Shown piece after piece: positions 47,379 through 57,230 of a stretch of DNA of 61,767 nt (the first letter of the stretch is position 1; each line of letters opens with the position of its first letter). The notes beneath the pieces are model-generated. The model had not been told where the DNA came from and made no database searches. It saw only the letters and a list, made by a program, of their open reading frames with translations. The stretch comes from Chara braunii (Eukaryota > Streptophyta > Charophyceae > Charales > Characeae): the NCBI GenBank assembly GCA_003427395.1, contig BFEA01000275.1, positions 1,777,282-1,839,048 of the forward strand. Direction: 5' to 3'. A program made the translations under genes and the position numbers.

Positions 47379-48640
47379 ATGGGGAGCCCCAACCTCGCTG
47401 AGAACGATAATTTGGACGACGAGAGACGCACTGGCATTCAGAAACTCGTAAGGCTTTAAGTTATCTGACAAACCACCACGTCATATGAGAAGTTTTCGAA
47501 GATCAAGGTTCCTTTGTTCGATAGGGAGAATGTTACAAATTGTTTAGAAAAATACGAATTGAATGATTATTTGCGTCAATGGACTTAATGAAAGATGTTG
47601 GAAGTAGTAAAACGCTATGTGCACGTTGATATTGCGGAAAAAGTTGGTGAAATGGTGTGTAGGGCACGAGTCTGGAAAACGTTTCGTGAACAAATGTTGG
47701 GAAAGTACCAGCTAGGAGACGGGTTGTTGGACTATCTGAGATTAGTAATGTGAGTCGGGAGAAATTTGGGATGATCGCAGGGTTCCTGAAGAAGTTTGAA
47801 AAGGTAGTTAGGAGGATTCTCGATCTCACGGATAAAACCAAATGCATTATTTTTCTGACCAACTTCACCGAAGTCGAGCAAAGAGAGTTGATGAAGGGTT
47901 TTACGACCAGGTACGACTGATAAAAGATTAAGGAGAATCTTAAGGTCGGTGAGTTCGATCAAATGCTCTATCACCTCCTGAGCAGAGAAAGAAAAATGCA
48001 GGAGGAGGAGTTAGTAAGTAGTGGCAAGGATAAGGAGATGTTCGGGACACTTATGAATGTTAGGATGATGATGAAAAAAATGAGGAAGGAGCGACTATGC
48101 AACAAGGTACTTATGGTAAGGCAATAAGACGGTAAGATAAAAGGGAAAGAAAGGTTAGAAGGATCCGATGAAGAAGGTATTGAAAAAAAAGAAGAAGAGG
48201 AACCTCATCGGAAGGCGACTAAAGTCGAATGAAAAGCAACTCAAGAATAAGGGTAGCTATAAGAGCGATAATTGTGATACTATTGGTCAGCATCAGAGAC
48301 AATCTCAAGACATTGAGCCCCGACAATTCGAACCGCAAGGCGGAGGAGGTCGGGGACGTGGTCGAGAAACTTCCGGTGGTCGTGGTTATAGTAGTAGGGA
48401 TTGAAACTGTAACTATTGTGTCCAAAGAGGGCACGGTGTCCAATATTATCAAATCCTCGCTAAAGATGAGAAGGATCGGGTAGTGTACACAAACATCCGA
48501 GGCGCTGTGTTCGATTTCGAAGGGAACCTTATCGATTCATACATAGAAGAAGGAATGAGAAAGGAAGCATTCCGACGTATGAATCGGACCATGCCTTGCA
48601 CTTACCGATTGGCCTCGAGAGAAGAGATGAAGACGCTTGA
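47379..48640 (+). pseudogene. G2 gag, interrupted
   Basis: Gag packages the element RNA. From ATG 47379 the frame contains stops after ~27 codons, then KIKVPLFDRENV, CLEKYEL, WKTFREQMLGKYQLGD, typical of gypsy gag, then frameshifts. The knuckle near 48408-48449 reads CNYCVQRGHGVQYY, with the last Cys replaced by Tyr. A Gly/Arg-rich run (GGGGRGRGRETSGGRG) precedes it. Confidence 0.75.
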
Positions 48641-48815
48641 GTCGGAATAGGCTGCGCACCAGAAGAGTTTTGGTAGGCCAAAAGTTAGTAAGGGAAAGAC
48701 CGAAAAGGAAAAGGAGGGAATGTTGCGCGAAACTTTAAACTTGAGAACCAAATTAGAAGTGTTTAGAGCCCGAATTATGAGACGGGATCTCGACATGGAA
48801 AATGTTTGACCAAAT

Positions 48816-49802
48816 ATGCCAAATACGTTTCGGCTTGGTGGGCACGGCGAAAGAAGGGGCACGACTCCTTTGGCAGTATCTCTGTCAGCGCTACGAGCGG
48901 GGAAGCCGTCAGCGTTCCACCTTCAGACGGCCTCAGCGGAAACGAGGTTCATCTTAAACAGACCCGTCTTCCGACGTGGGACGTCACCCCCAGTCCCTCA
49001 AGCACAAAAGATTAAAAAGGGAATCCAACCTCGAGCCACACCCGTTGTCGGTGCAAAGGTGCAACAGGACGTGCCGGTGGTAATCGTGGAAGAAGACTTG
49101 GACACAAAAGATGAGAAATTGAGGGCGGAAGATGAGCGTCAGACGAAGTTACGCACCAAAAAATGCGGTGTAGACGAGAATCAGGACAAGGAAAAGGAAG
49201 AGGAAGAAGAGAGAGAGCACCAGAAAAAGAGGAACCGGTACACGATTCCGATCGAGGAAGGGATCGACTTTGAAAAGATGGTGGGTCGAATACTTGAGAG
49301 TCATTGAGATTTGGTAACACTCAAGGAAATTTTGGCAGCTTCGCCAAAAATTCAGGATGGGCTTAAGTGGAGACTGACTTCACAAAAGGTGATGATGGTT
49401 AAGTTAGGGGAGGTTATTCCCCCCGAGGTAAATTGGACTTCTGCCGGAGCAAAAATGGATTGGAGTTGCGTAGCAATTAGGCATGTAATGGTCAAGATAG
49501 GTCTTTCACAACATCTTGCGCTCGTTGACACCGGAGCAGAGATGAACATATTAAGAGAAAACAAGGCGCTAGAGTTAGGGATCGAGATCGATCGCACAGA
49601 TAATGGATTTCTAGTTGGCGCTGGAGGGCCGACACCCTTCTGTGAAACTGCCAGCGACGTCAGTATACAGCTCGGCAAGGTGAAGGTGCGGTGTTATTTT
49701 TATGTGTTACCGTTGGTTGAGCATGCAGTAATGTTGAGACGGTCATTCTTATGCCGATCGGAGTCCATCCTATCAATAAGCATGATGGGACAATGTTCAT
49801 AA
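48816..49802 (+). pseudogene. G2 linker and aspartic protease, one internal stop
   Basis: One frame covers 48816-49802, broken only by TGA at 49308-49310. The first half is charged (Glu/Lys-rich, 49090-49230). The second half contains ILAASPKIQDGLKW and the retroviral-type protease site LVDTGAEMN (near 49523-49549), whose Asp is catalytic. The protease matures Gag-Pol. The flap and hydrophobic C-terminal part (GPTPFCETASDVSIQLGKV) follow in frame. Confidence 0.8.
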
Positions 49803-50364
49803 TGCTATGCGATCCAATGTGTGGACACTTTGAAGTGATTAAGTTCTCTAACACCGGGTCTAAGAATTCAAGGAACAGGTAGAATCCTGAATCATATAGT
49901 TTCGAGGAAGCGGAACAGGTAGTAAACGAGTGAGAATCGTATGGGGAGGACAATTGGGAGAACCCCAGGGAGTTTTCCTTAACTCTCCCTGATGTCTCAC
50001 AAACTCTGAATTTCGTCTCAACCCACTAGGAAATTGACCCAAACCTCGTACAAACACTAACTGTGATTATGTCGGAAGGTAGTGGCGCGGGGAGTATGTT
50101 CTTAACATACCGACCTAGCATCCAGATAGTTGGTGACGAAGGTGTGATCCCACAAGCTAAGCAAGTTTTTTTTTTAGAGGTGGAAGACTTAAAGTTTGAT
50201 CAAAGCGGCGGTATAAGAAAGTCGCTGACAAAGCCAAGTATGTTCTCGTCCTAGTCATCCACGATGAAGAAGTGCATTACAAAGAGGAAAGATAGTAAAT
50301 TATGGCGATGAGAGAGAGAGGTGATAAAGAGTCGTAACGTTTAACTGATGAGAAGGCTAAGGAG

Positions 50365-51300
50365 ATGAACATTGGAGAAGTGGGTTTCCTAACAAAGGAA
50401 GAGATAGCCCTTATGGTTGACGTCATGAAGGGAGAACACTTGGCGTATGTTTTTAATGACGATGAGAGGGGAAGATTAGACGTTGATAAAATCTCGATGA
50501 TTAGAATACATACGGTACCGCACCAACCTTGGAATATAAGAGGACCATGTTATCCTAATCCGGATGACCATCGGAAGGTTATCGATTACCTGGATGGAAA
50601 AATCAGGACGAAGGTAGTCGATTATTCTTATGCACCGTATGCGTTACCGTGATTCTGTTTTGTAAAACCTAACTTTGTCCTACGCTGGGTACAAGACTTG
50701 GGAAGGTTAAATGTGGTGACAGTTCGGGATGCGGATGGGCTTCCGAATGCAGATCAATTGTCTGAGGCTAGCGCCGGAAGACCCATCATCACCTTGATTG
50801 ATCTTTATTCTGGCTATGATCAGTTTCCCTTGTATACGGTCGACAGACCTATGACGGCAATGCATACACCTAGGGGGTTGGTTCACATGTGTTCCGCACC
50901 TCAAGGTTGGACTAATGTCGTCACAATCATGCAACAGTATATGATGAAGGTTACCCAACCGCTTTATGCGGACGTGACCTCACTATATATCGATTCCAGA
51001 ACAAAGGGAAACGGATGAATCCGAAGTGAAGCCAGAAGTGCGTAAGTTCATTTTGGATCACATTCACGACATCAAGAAGGTTCTGACTAAGTTAAAGGAG
51101 TATAATCTCACGACCAGTGAAGTGAAATTCAGGCATTGCATGCGTGAAGCTACAATCTTGAGGTTCCTATGAGACGAGAAAAGTCGTCACCTGGATACCA
51201 AGAAAACGAATAAGATCCTGGAATGACCTAGTCCACTTAAGTCTATTAGTGAGATATGAAATTTTCTCGGGACTTGTGGGTTTTGATGGATCTTCATGCA
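50365..51300 (+). pseudogene. G2 reverse transcriptase, catalytic motif lost
   Basis: Open pieces 50365-50652 and 50698-51018 share a frame, with a TGA at 50650. They contain NVVTVRDADGLPNADQLSE, TLIDLYSGYDQF and TAMHTPRGLVHM, with APQGWTNVV, standard gypsy RT blocks. Where YIDD is expected (about 50988-50999) the frame reads YIDS and then shifts. In another frame the sequence continues with ETDESEV, LTKLKEYNLTTSE and HCMREATILRF to the RNase H. The active site is therefore broken. Confidence 0.8.
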
Positions 51301-51814
51301 GCCTTTTGCTGCGAGGGTGGAACAGTTACGCAAGCTCGTGCGTAAGGGCCAATATTGGGAATGGGGACCAGACCAACAGAAAGTGATTGAATATATAAAG
51401 GCTGAGTTTCACGAAGGAGGGATGGTGCTCTGGGTTTCGTGCTTCAGTAATGACCTAGAGCGACCGTTAATAATTGAAACGGATGCAGGACCTACGGCCC
51501 TAGGAGGGGTTCTTATTCAAAAGGACGAGAACGGGGTTGAACGTCCCTTAAGGTTTGAAAGTAGAACCCTCAACCTCACAGAGCGAAACTATTCTCAGTT
51601 CAAGAACGAGACTCTAGCAATACTTCATTGCCTAATAATTTCTCGTAATTATAATTTCGGTCCAAGATTCGTTTTAAGGGTTGACCCGACTGCTGTGACC
51701 CGGTCATTGAGAAACTACTCTCCTTCTGATCCAACGATAGCGAGATGCCTAACATACATCTGGATGTTCGATTTTGAAGTCAAAAGGATAGACGGAATCG
51801 GGCAGACGGGCTAA
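51296..51814 (+). pseudogene. G2 RT connection and RNase H domain
   Basis: One ORF reads WGPDQQKVIEYIKAEF, PLIIETDAGPTALGGVLIQ (the first catalytic Asp within ETDAG), RPLRFESRTLNLTERNYSQ and ETLAILHCL (catalytic Glu), ending with IARCLTYIWMFDFEVKRIDG. This order fits the gypsy RNase H, which removes RNA from the RNA-DNA hybrid. The following sequence to about 52080 is broken. Confidence 0.85.
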
Positions 51815-52082
51815 GTAGAATTGACTGGGACAACTTCAAGAATCGAGCAGAGGACTCTGTGCTTGTGGACGAATTTATGAAAAACGAGGAAGGTCAGTTA
51901 AGTATAAATTCCTACCATTATCTGGTTGATGCGTCTTATTGACGAGGGAAGTCTGTGCGAAACCCTCCGAACTTTTTCCAAGTTTGTCCTGAGCTAGTGA
52001 AAGAAGAGTCGTTTATCGAGGAGGATCCATGGGGTGAGAGGTCTGGTGAGCAGATGATGAGCCTTGCACTTTTTGACTTCAT

Positions 52083-52752
52083 TTGACTGTCGGAGGATCA
52101 CTTGTCCATTCAAGAAGACATGCCAATGAGGTCCTCAGAGAATCTGGCGGGACGTGTTTTGTGATTAACGCATTAATTGAGGAAGATTTGCAAGCAATGG
52201 TACCAATTGAGGAGGACGGTAGGATGAAAGAGGTTTTTAAGGAAAATGGGTACGATGGGATATATAGAAAGATCGGATTATGGTTGAGTAAGGAGGTACA
52301 AGAGGAAAGTGTGAAAGGTGACATTCGTCGAAAAAGTGAAGAATTTGTGGTTAGGTACGACCATCTATTTAAGAAGAGCGGAGACGACATACCAAAGAGG
52401 GTTGTTTGTGGAATTATGAGACAACTAGACGGGATTGTGATTTTTCCTGACGGAATTGTAGGGGGATATCGCTCAGCTCGAGTGACGCTCCAGAAAGTAT
52501 GACATCTTTATTTCTGGGATGGTTTGAGTAAAATGATTGTGGATACTCCAGTTCGTACATTCTTTGTCAATAACGCTCCAACTATAAGTACGTCGAGACT
52601 CTTCACCAACGGTACGTGGCTGAACCAGCGGCCGTGGTGAACCTCGACCTTGTGGTTACGCCGCTAGGGATGAATAGATATCGGATTATCTTTGATGCAA
52701 GAGACAATCTAACAGGGTTCGTCAACGGGTGCACGATACGAGAAAGGACCGG
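52083..52752 (+). pseudogene. G2 integrase, N-terminal half, cut at CCGG
   Basis: The zinc-binding region is degenerate: around 52440-52530 the sequence reads GIVGGYRSARVTLQKV, a stop, then LYFWDGLSKMI, where the expected His is Tyr. After a frame change the core starts with NLDLVVTPLGMNRYRIIFDARDNL (first catalytic Asp in NLDLV), then TGFVNGCTIRERTG at 52752. The next codons expected are those found on the minus strand at 24244. Confidence 0.8.
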
Positions 52753-53280
52753 TGTCGAGCGCATCGGCCCTGGCGTGAACGAGGGCCCTCCCGGCCATGT
52801 CACACAGAAGTTAAACATAACAAATCCTAGAGACAACTCGGGAACGACGCAACATATTCCGCGAGCCACCTAGACGGACGAGGTTGCATCGCTCCTTTCA
52901 CCGCTCTAGCCGGGTGCGCCAGCTGTACATCCCGCGGTGTCCTACGACAGGATAGGTTCCTACGGGGCACAACTTGCTTCCCTAAGGGGCTGTCACCACC
53001 CTTAGGGGCGTATCCGTACCGAGCTACTGACCCACATGCGCAAACTTTTAAATGCAATCGCAGAGGGAGATCAACCGATGGCATTTGCTCGTCTCGCTGC
53101 AGTATAGGAAATGCTTGGTTAACGCCGAGTGAACCCGAACGTCGTCCGTTCCTAGGACTCTGATCTCCTAGGTGCGGAGCAACGTCGGTCGACTAGGACG
53201 GTCTCAACCAAACGTGAAACCCAACTCGATCCTAGTCTCTTAGACACACAGTCAAGCGAAAGAAAGTTACAACATCCACA
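52753..53280 (-). repeat. alpha2 repeat, copy 2, abutting the 5' half of the G2 integrase
   Basis: Begins TGTCGAGCGCATCGG right after CCGG and ends AACATCCACA: 528 bp with TG/CA ends. Same orientation on the plus strand as copy 1, although the two integrase halves they abut lie on opposite strands. Confidence 0.75.
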
Positions 53281-53381
53281 GATAATTACATCCAAGGAAA
53301 TCGACCGTAACTGACAGGAACATACCCAATCCGAAATGATAACTTGGGAAATTCAAATCTTCATTTGATTCATCCAATATC

Positions 53382-53550
53382 ACAAGATCAAAAATGAAAT
53401 CCGACCACCTTGGGTCGAACCTTATAAAACCATCAGACAACCGCCAACAAGGAGTTGGCTATCGAAAATAGCATTGATGCTGCCAACATGATAGTCGTAC
53501 AACCTCAATTTTGACTTGATGAGACGCGATGTCAAAGTCATTCATTTCAG
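53382..53550. repeat. ~170-bp direct repeat, copy 1 (copy 2 at 55917-56080)
   Basis: Both copies share CCGACCACCT-GGGTCGAAC, CAACCGCCAACAAGGAGTTG and TTGACTTGATGAGACGCG-type blocks in order. They bracket a 2.4-kb segment. Confidence 0.8.
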
Positions 53551-54729
53551 CCTACTGTCGACCTAAGATTCAACACACACACTTGTTTCCACACATTCTC
53601 AATGCTATTGAATGGCAGGCTGCTTCACGGATGATTCTTGATTAGGGGCATTGCTTGACGTGTTACATGCCTCTTCCTCTAGGAAGTGGGCTGGGGTACT
53701 CCTCCTCCTCGTCCGAGCACAAGACTCAGATCTCAGAAGTCGGACCGTCTCCACCGATTCGGCAAGTACCCCTCCGCAGAACGGTCCACTCCGAGTCGAT
53801 AACAGGCCCGACTCTTGAAGCAACAAACCCCCGCCCCATATGCTTCCTAGAGATAGAAGATGCGTCCACAGCAAGTAGCCTTCATATATTTTTATTTTTT
53901 TCTAAGTCCAGGGTAACTTGGACAAAAAGAAATCAGAGGAGATAGAGAATGAGAAACATTTGGACAGGTATAGGTAGATAGGGTCATTCGGGATAGAATG
54001 GGTCAATCCTCGGAGAAAAAAAAAAAAACAACTATGTTTGGCCTTATCTGCTTTCTTTCAATCGGATTCGTTCACGACATGCACTGAATTAATATTTTTC
54101 AGAACAACAAGCCTTTTTAACCATAAGGTAGGCGAAAAGTAGAAAGAGGACAATCATTTTTTTCATCCCAAATAGGCACAATCAATCTTCTTTGCAAGCA
54201 TCCTTCTACCTACCTGCACAGATCGCAAGCAAAACAGACAAGTTTAAAGGAAACCAATGTAATTTCATATCCAAGTCAGACCTCACCATTCACATGCGAA
54301 CACATATTTTCTTTGCCATTTTCTAAAAACATTCAATGAACAGGGTCAAGCAAGTGTGGGTTCATACAGGTGTGAAGAGAAATTTGTGTCAATCAACTGA
54401 CCTTGAGCGAAGTTGAACGGCACACTCAAGAAAACCGTATAGAATTACGCTCTCCTGACGAGAAGGTCGTCGCACCCAGTCGTCAGCAAAGTGATCGACA
54501 CCACTCCCTTGTGACGACTGCCTGCCAGAATACCTTCTCAGCACACAACCACCTTCCAATAATCTGGCGGCGTTTTCTCATTACCGCTACTTAGCTCCAA
54601 ACCACAGCGTCTCCACGTCGTCACGCTTACACCACTTCAAAATGCAACACCGCTTTGACGCATCTCCTCTGTATCAATGTCCCACCTCCACTCAGTGCAA
54701 AAATACCACCGTTACCATTGTGAAAATAG

Positions 54730-54950
54730 TATCGTCGCTGCAAAAATCCGGCAGCGTTTTCGTACTATCGCCGAAAAAAAACAGAACCACCGCCACAAAA
54801 ATTTGTTAGTGCTTCCGCACCATCGTCGAAAAAAACAGAACCGCCGCCGCAAAAATCCGACAGCGCTTCCGCACCACCATCGAAAAAAAACAGAACCGCG
54901 GCCGCAAAAATCCGGCAGCGCTTCCACACCACTGTCGAAAAATCCAGGAG
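54730..54950. repeat. ~55-bp tandem repeat, about four copies
   Basis: Each unit contains CCGCCGCAAAAATCCG, AGCGCTTCCGCACCA and TCGAAAAAAACAGAA. In one frame it encodes an Arg/Lys/His-rich repeat without known function. Confidence 0.85.
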
Positions 54951-55743
54951 TCGTCGTTAAACCCGGAGTCGCCGCCAGCCGCCGCTGTAAAATTTTGGCA
55001 GCACTTCCCCACTATAGTGGAAAAATAGCTGGCCAAAATAAGTAAAATTTGGGCCCCAGGCCCAAATTTTACAGCGCCGTCTTGCCGTAGTCCTGCAACA
55101 CCCCTGGGTCAGCCCCGTGGCACCAGCATCAACCAGAGGGGAGGGTAGCTGAGTGTTCCCTGCCTTGGCTATGGCTGTCCACCTCGCGCTCCTCTGCAGA
55201 TCTCTAGTCTCTCCTCAAGTTGCCTCAGGCATCACCTCCAGCAGTCAGCAACACTCATGATTGCTCGTCACACACTGGCATCACGAGTGCATTGTGTGGC
55301 AGCTGGGGGGCAGCTACCTGTTTTATAGTGGTTTAGGAGGGCTAGACGTCACTCCAGCCCCCAGGCAAAATCGCGGGCTCACTGTGAGCCCTTGATCTGG
55401 CAAAGATCCAGGGTTGACTGTGGCCGCACCACAACCACGGCCTTAGTGTGGGGCAGTTTCTTTAACTGTCCTATTTTATTTTTCTTTTCTTTTTCCCAGC
55501 TATCTCGGAATCTCACGAGATAGTTGGCCTCCTACCATTTCCAAATCTATTTTTTTTTTTTTTTTTCTGATAACGGGTTGGAGAGATACAACCCCTTACA
55601 GTTTAATGTATGTGAATTTTTTTCCCAGGGCAGATACATCCGGGAAAAGGTTGTACCTAGCCTTTTCCTTAGTGGCCCTTCAATTTTCAGGCTCCCTTCA
55701 AAATGGGAGTCTGACAGTTACCTCTGGCAGAGGTAGCACCACG

Positions 55744-55762
55744 TGAGGACAAGTGTCCTCGC

Positions 55763-55797
<35 letters not shown>
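55744..55797. repeat. Hairpin GAGGAC-AAGT-GTCCTC followed by 34 A
   Basis: A short perfect stem ends 4 nt before an uninterrupted A tract. It could be the 3' end of a small retroposed element, but no head is identified. Confidence 0.5.
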
Positions 55798-55799
<2 letters not shown>

Positions 55800-55916
55800 A
55801 ACTTTCTTCCCTTCCTCTCTCCACTCTTCCCACTCGCATATTGTGAGCCACGAGATCTGAGATGGCCACGATTATTCGTGCCATGTGAGGTGCGAGCTTG
55901 TGATGAAACAATACAA

Positions 55917-56080
55917 TATCAAAATAAACCCCGACCACCTCGGGTCGAACTCCACAAAACAATCAAACAACCGCCAACAAGGAGTTGGCTTACAGAGAAT
56001 AATAGTGATGCAGCCGACAAGGTGGTCGGTCTGCCTTAGTTTTAACTTGATGAGACGCGCTGCCAACGTTATTCATTTCA
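55917..56080. repeat. ~165-bp direct repeat, copy 2
   Basis: Partner of 53382-53550. Confidence 0.8.
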
Positions 56081-56189
56081 GATTGATGTTATCTGGTTGA
56101 GATTAACCAGAACTAATTCGCTAACAGGAACTGACTGAACCGTACTCATGTGTTGAGACAGATAGATATCACAGATATTAATACAAGAA

Positions 56190-57230
56190 AAAAGTTCCCA
56201 CAAGAAATAAAAGTTGAAAAACATTCCATAAAAAAAAAAAAAAAATCTTCATATTTATAAATTATCATTCAAATGTTCAACTAATTTTAAAATTTTTAGT
56301 TTTATTTGATAAGTTTCTGTATAAATATGAGTTTTATCTTTCAACTACATGTATTTGTTCAAGATGGAATAAAATTATTGACGAGTTTATAAAATATTTT
56401 AATTAAATTTTTATTATACTAAAACAAATATCTTCAAATTTAGATTGAATTAACATATTTATGACTGAAAATAATTACATAAAATGACAGTCCAACAACA
56501 GAAAAATTCTCACGAGAAATGAAAGTTGAAAAAATATTCCATAAAATAAAAAATCCTTCATATTTATAAATTATCATTCCAATGTTCTTCCAGTTCTAAA
56601 ATTTTCAGTTTTATTTGATAAGTTTTCGTCTAAATATGAAATTTTCCTTTCAAGTACATCCATTTGTTATAGAAGGAATGAAAGTCTGGATGAGTTTATG
56701 AAAAATTTTAATTAAACTTTCATTCTGCTACAACAAATATCTTCTTATTTAGATTGGATTAACATATTTGTGACTGAAAATCCTTACATAGTATGACAAT
56801 CCAATTAAAATATTTTATGAACTCATCCAAACTTTCATTCCATCTTTAGCATACATTTCAAATTAGAAGGGATACCTCATTCTTGGAATGAAAGTTTTCA
56901 AGTAAGACAAAAAATTTTAAAATTGGAATAACATTTTTTAAGATGAAATGAAAATTTAAAATGTGTAATATAATTTTAATATAGAATGATTATTTAATTC
57001 TGGAAAAAAAATATGTTTAATTAAAATATTTCATTAACTCATCCAGACTTTCATTCCATCTGTAGCATGTAGTTCAAATAAGAAGGGATACCCTATTTTT
57101 TTAATAAAATTTTTCAAGTAAGACGGAAAGTTTTAAAACTTGAATGACATTTTTAAAGATTGAATGAAAATTTAAAATTTAGAATGTAATTTTACTATAG
57201 AATGATTATTTAATTTTGAAAAAAATCCCT
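56190..57230. repeat. AT-rich array of tandem and inverted repeats
   Basis: A ~305-bp unit is tandemly duplicated (about 56193-56495, 56498-56800; both with GAAATAAAAG/GAAATGAAAG then CATATTTATAAATTATCATTC). Then a ~212-bp unit is duplicated (about 56800-57010, 57013-57225), and its start AATTAAAATATTT(T/C)AT(G/T)AACTCATCC is the inverse of part of the first unit. The result is a mirror-like structure of ~1 kb. No gene. Confidence 0.8.

Larger units (their letters stand above)
47040..52752 (+). mobile_element. Gypsy G2, 5' internal part: gag, protease, RT, RNase H, integrase N-half
   Basis: Domains follow the normal Ty3/gypsy order on the plus strand after the PBS and a ~320-bp leader. The sequence stops at 52752 in the integrase core with CCGG, and the rest lies on the minus strand at 24244-20863. 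Excluding the nested TIR element, the combined internal region is about 8.3 kb, so with both LTRs G2 was about 21 kb. Confidence 0.8.
52753..56130 (-). mobile_element. LTR-like segment related to the 6.6-kb arms
   Basis: After alpha2 the sequence at 54340-55760 follows the left arm 17080-18750 in order and orientation (GTTCATG(T/C)GGGG, TGACCTTGAG, AACACTC...CTGTTTTATAGT, ATCTCACGAGAT, TTTTTCCCAG...GGGAAA). Identity is low and indels many. It looks like an LTR of a related family whose start is near 56100. 53560-53900 and 53900-54340 contain nothing else recognisable. Confidence 0.5.

Noticed and set aside
54677-55045. 122-aa basic ORF with repeats
   Set aside because: It is the reading of the 55-bp tandem array and has no homologous frame in the related arms.
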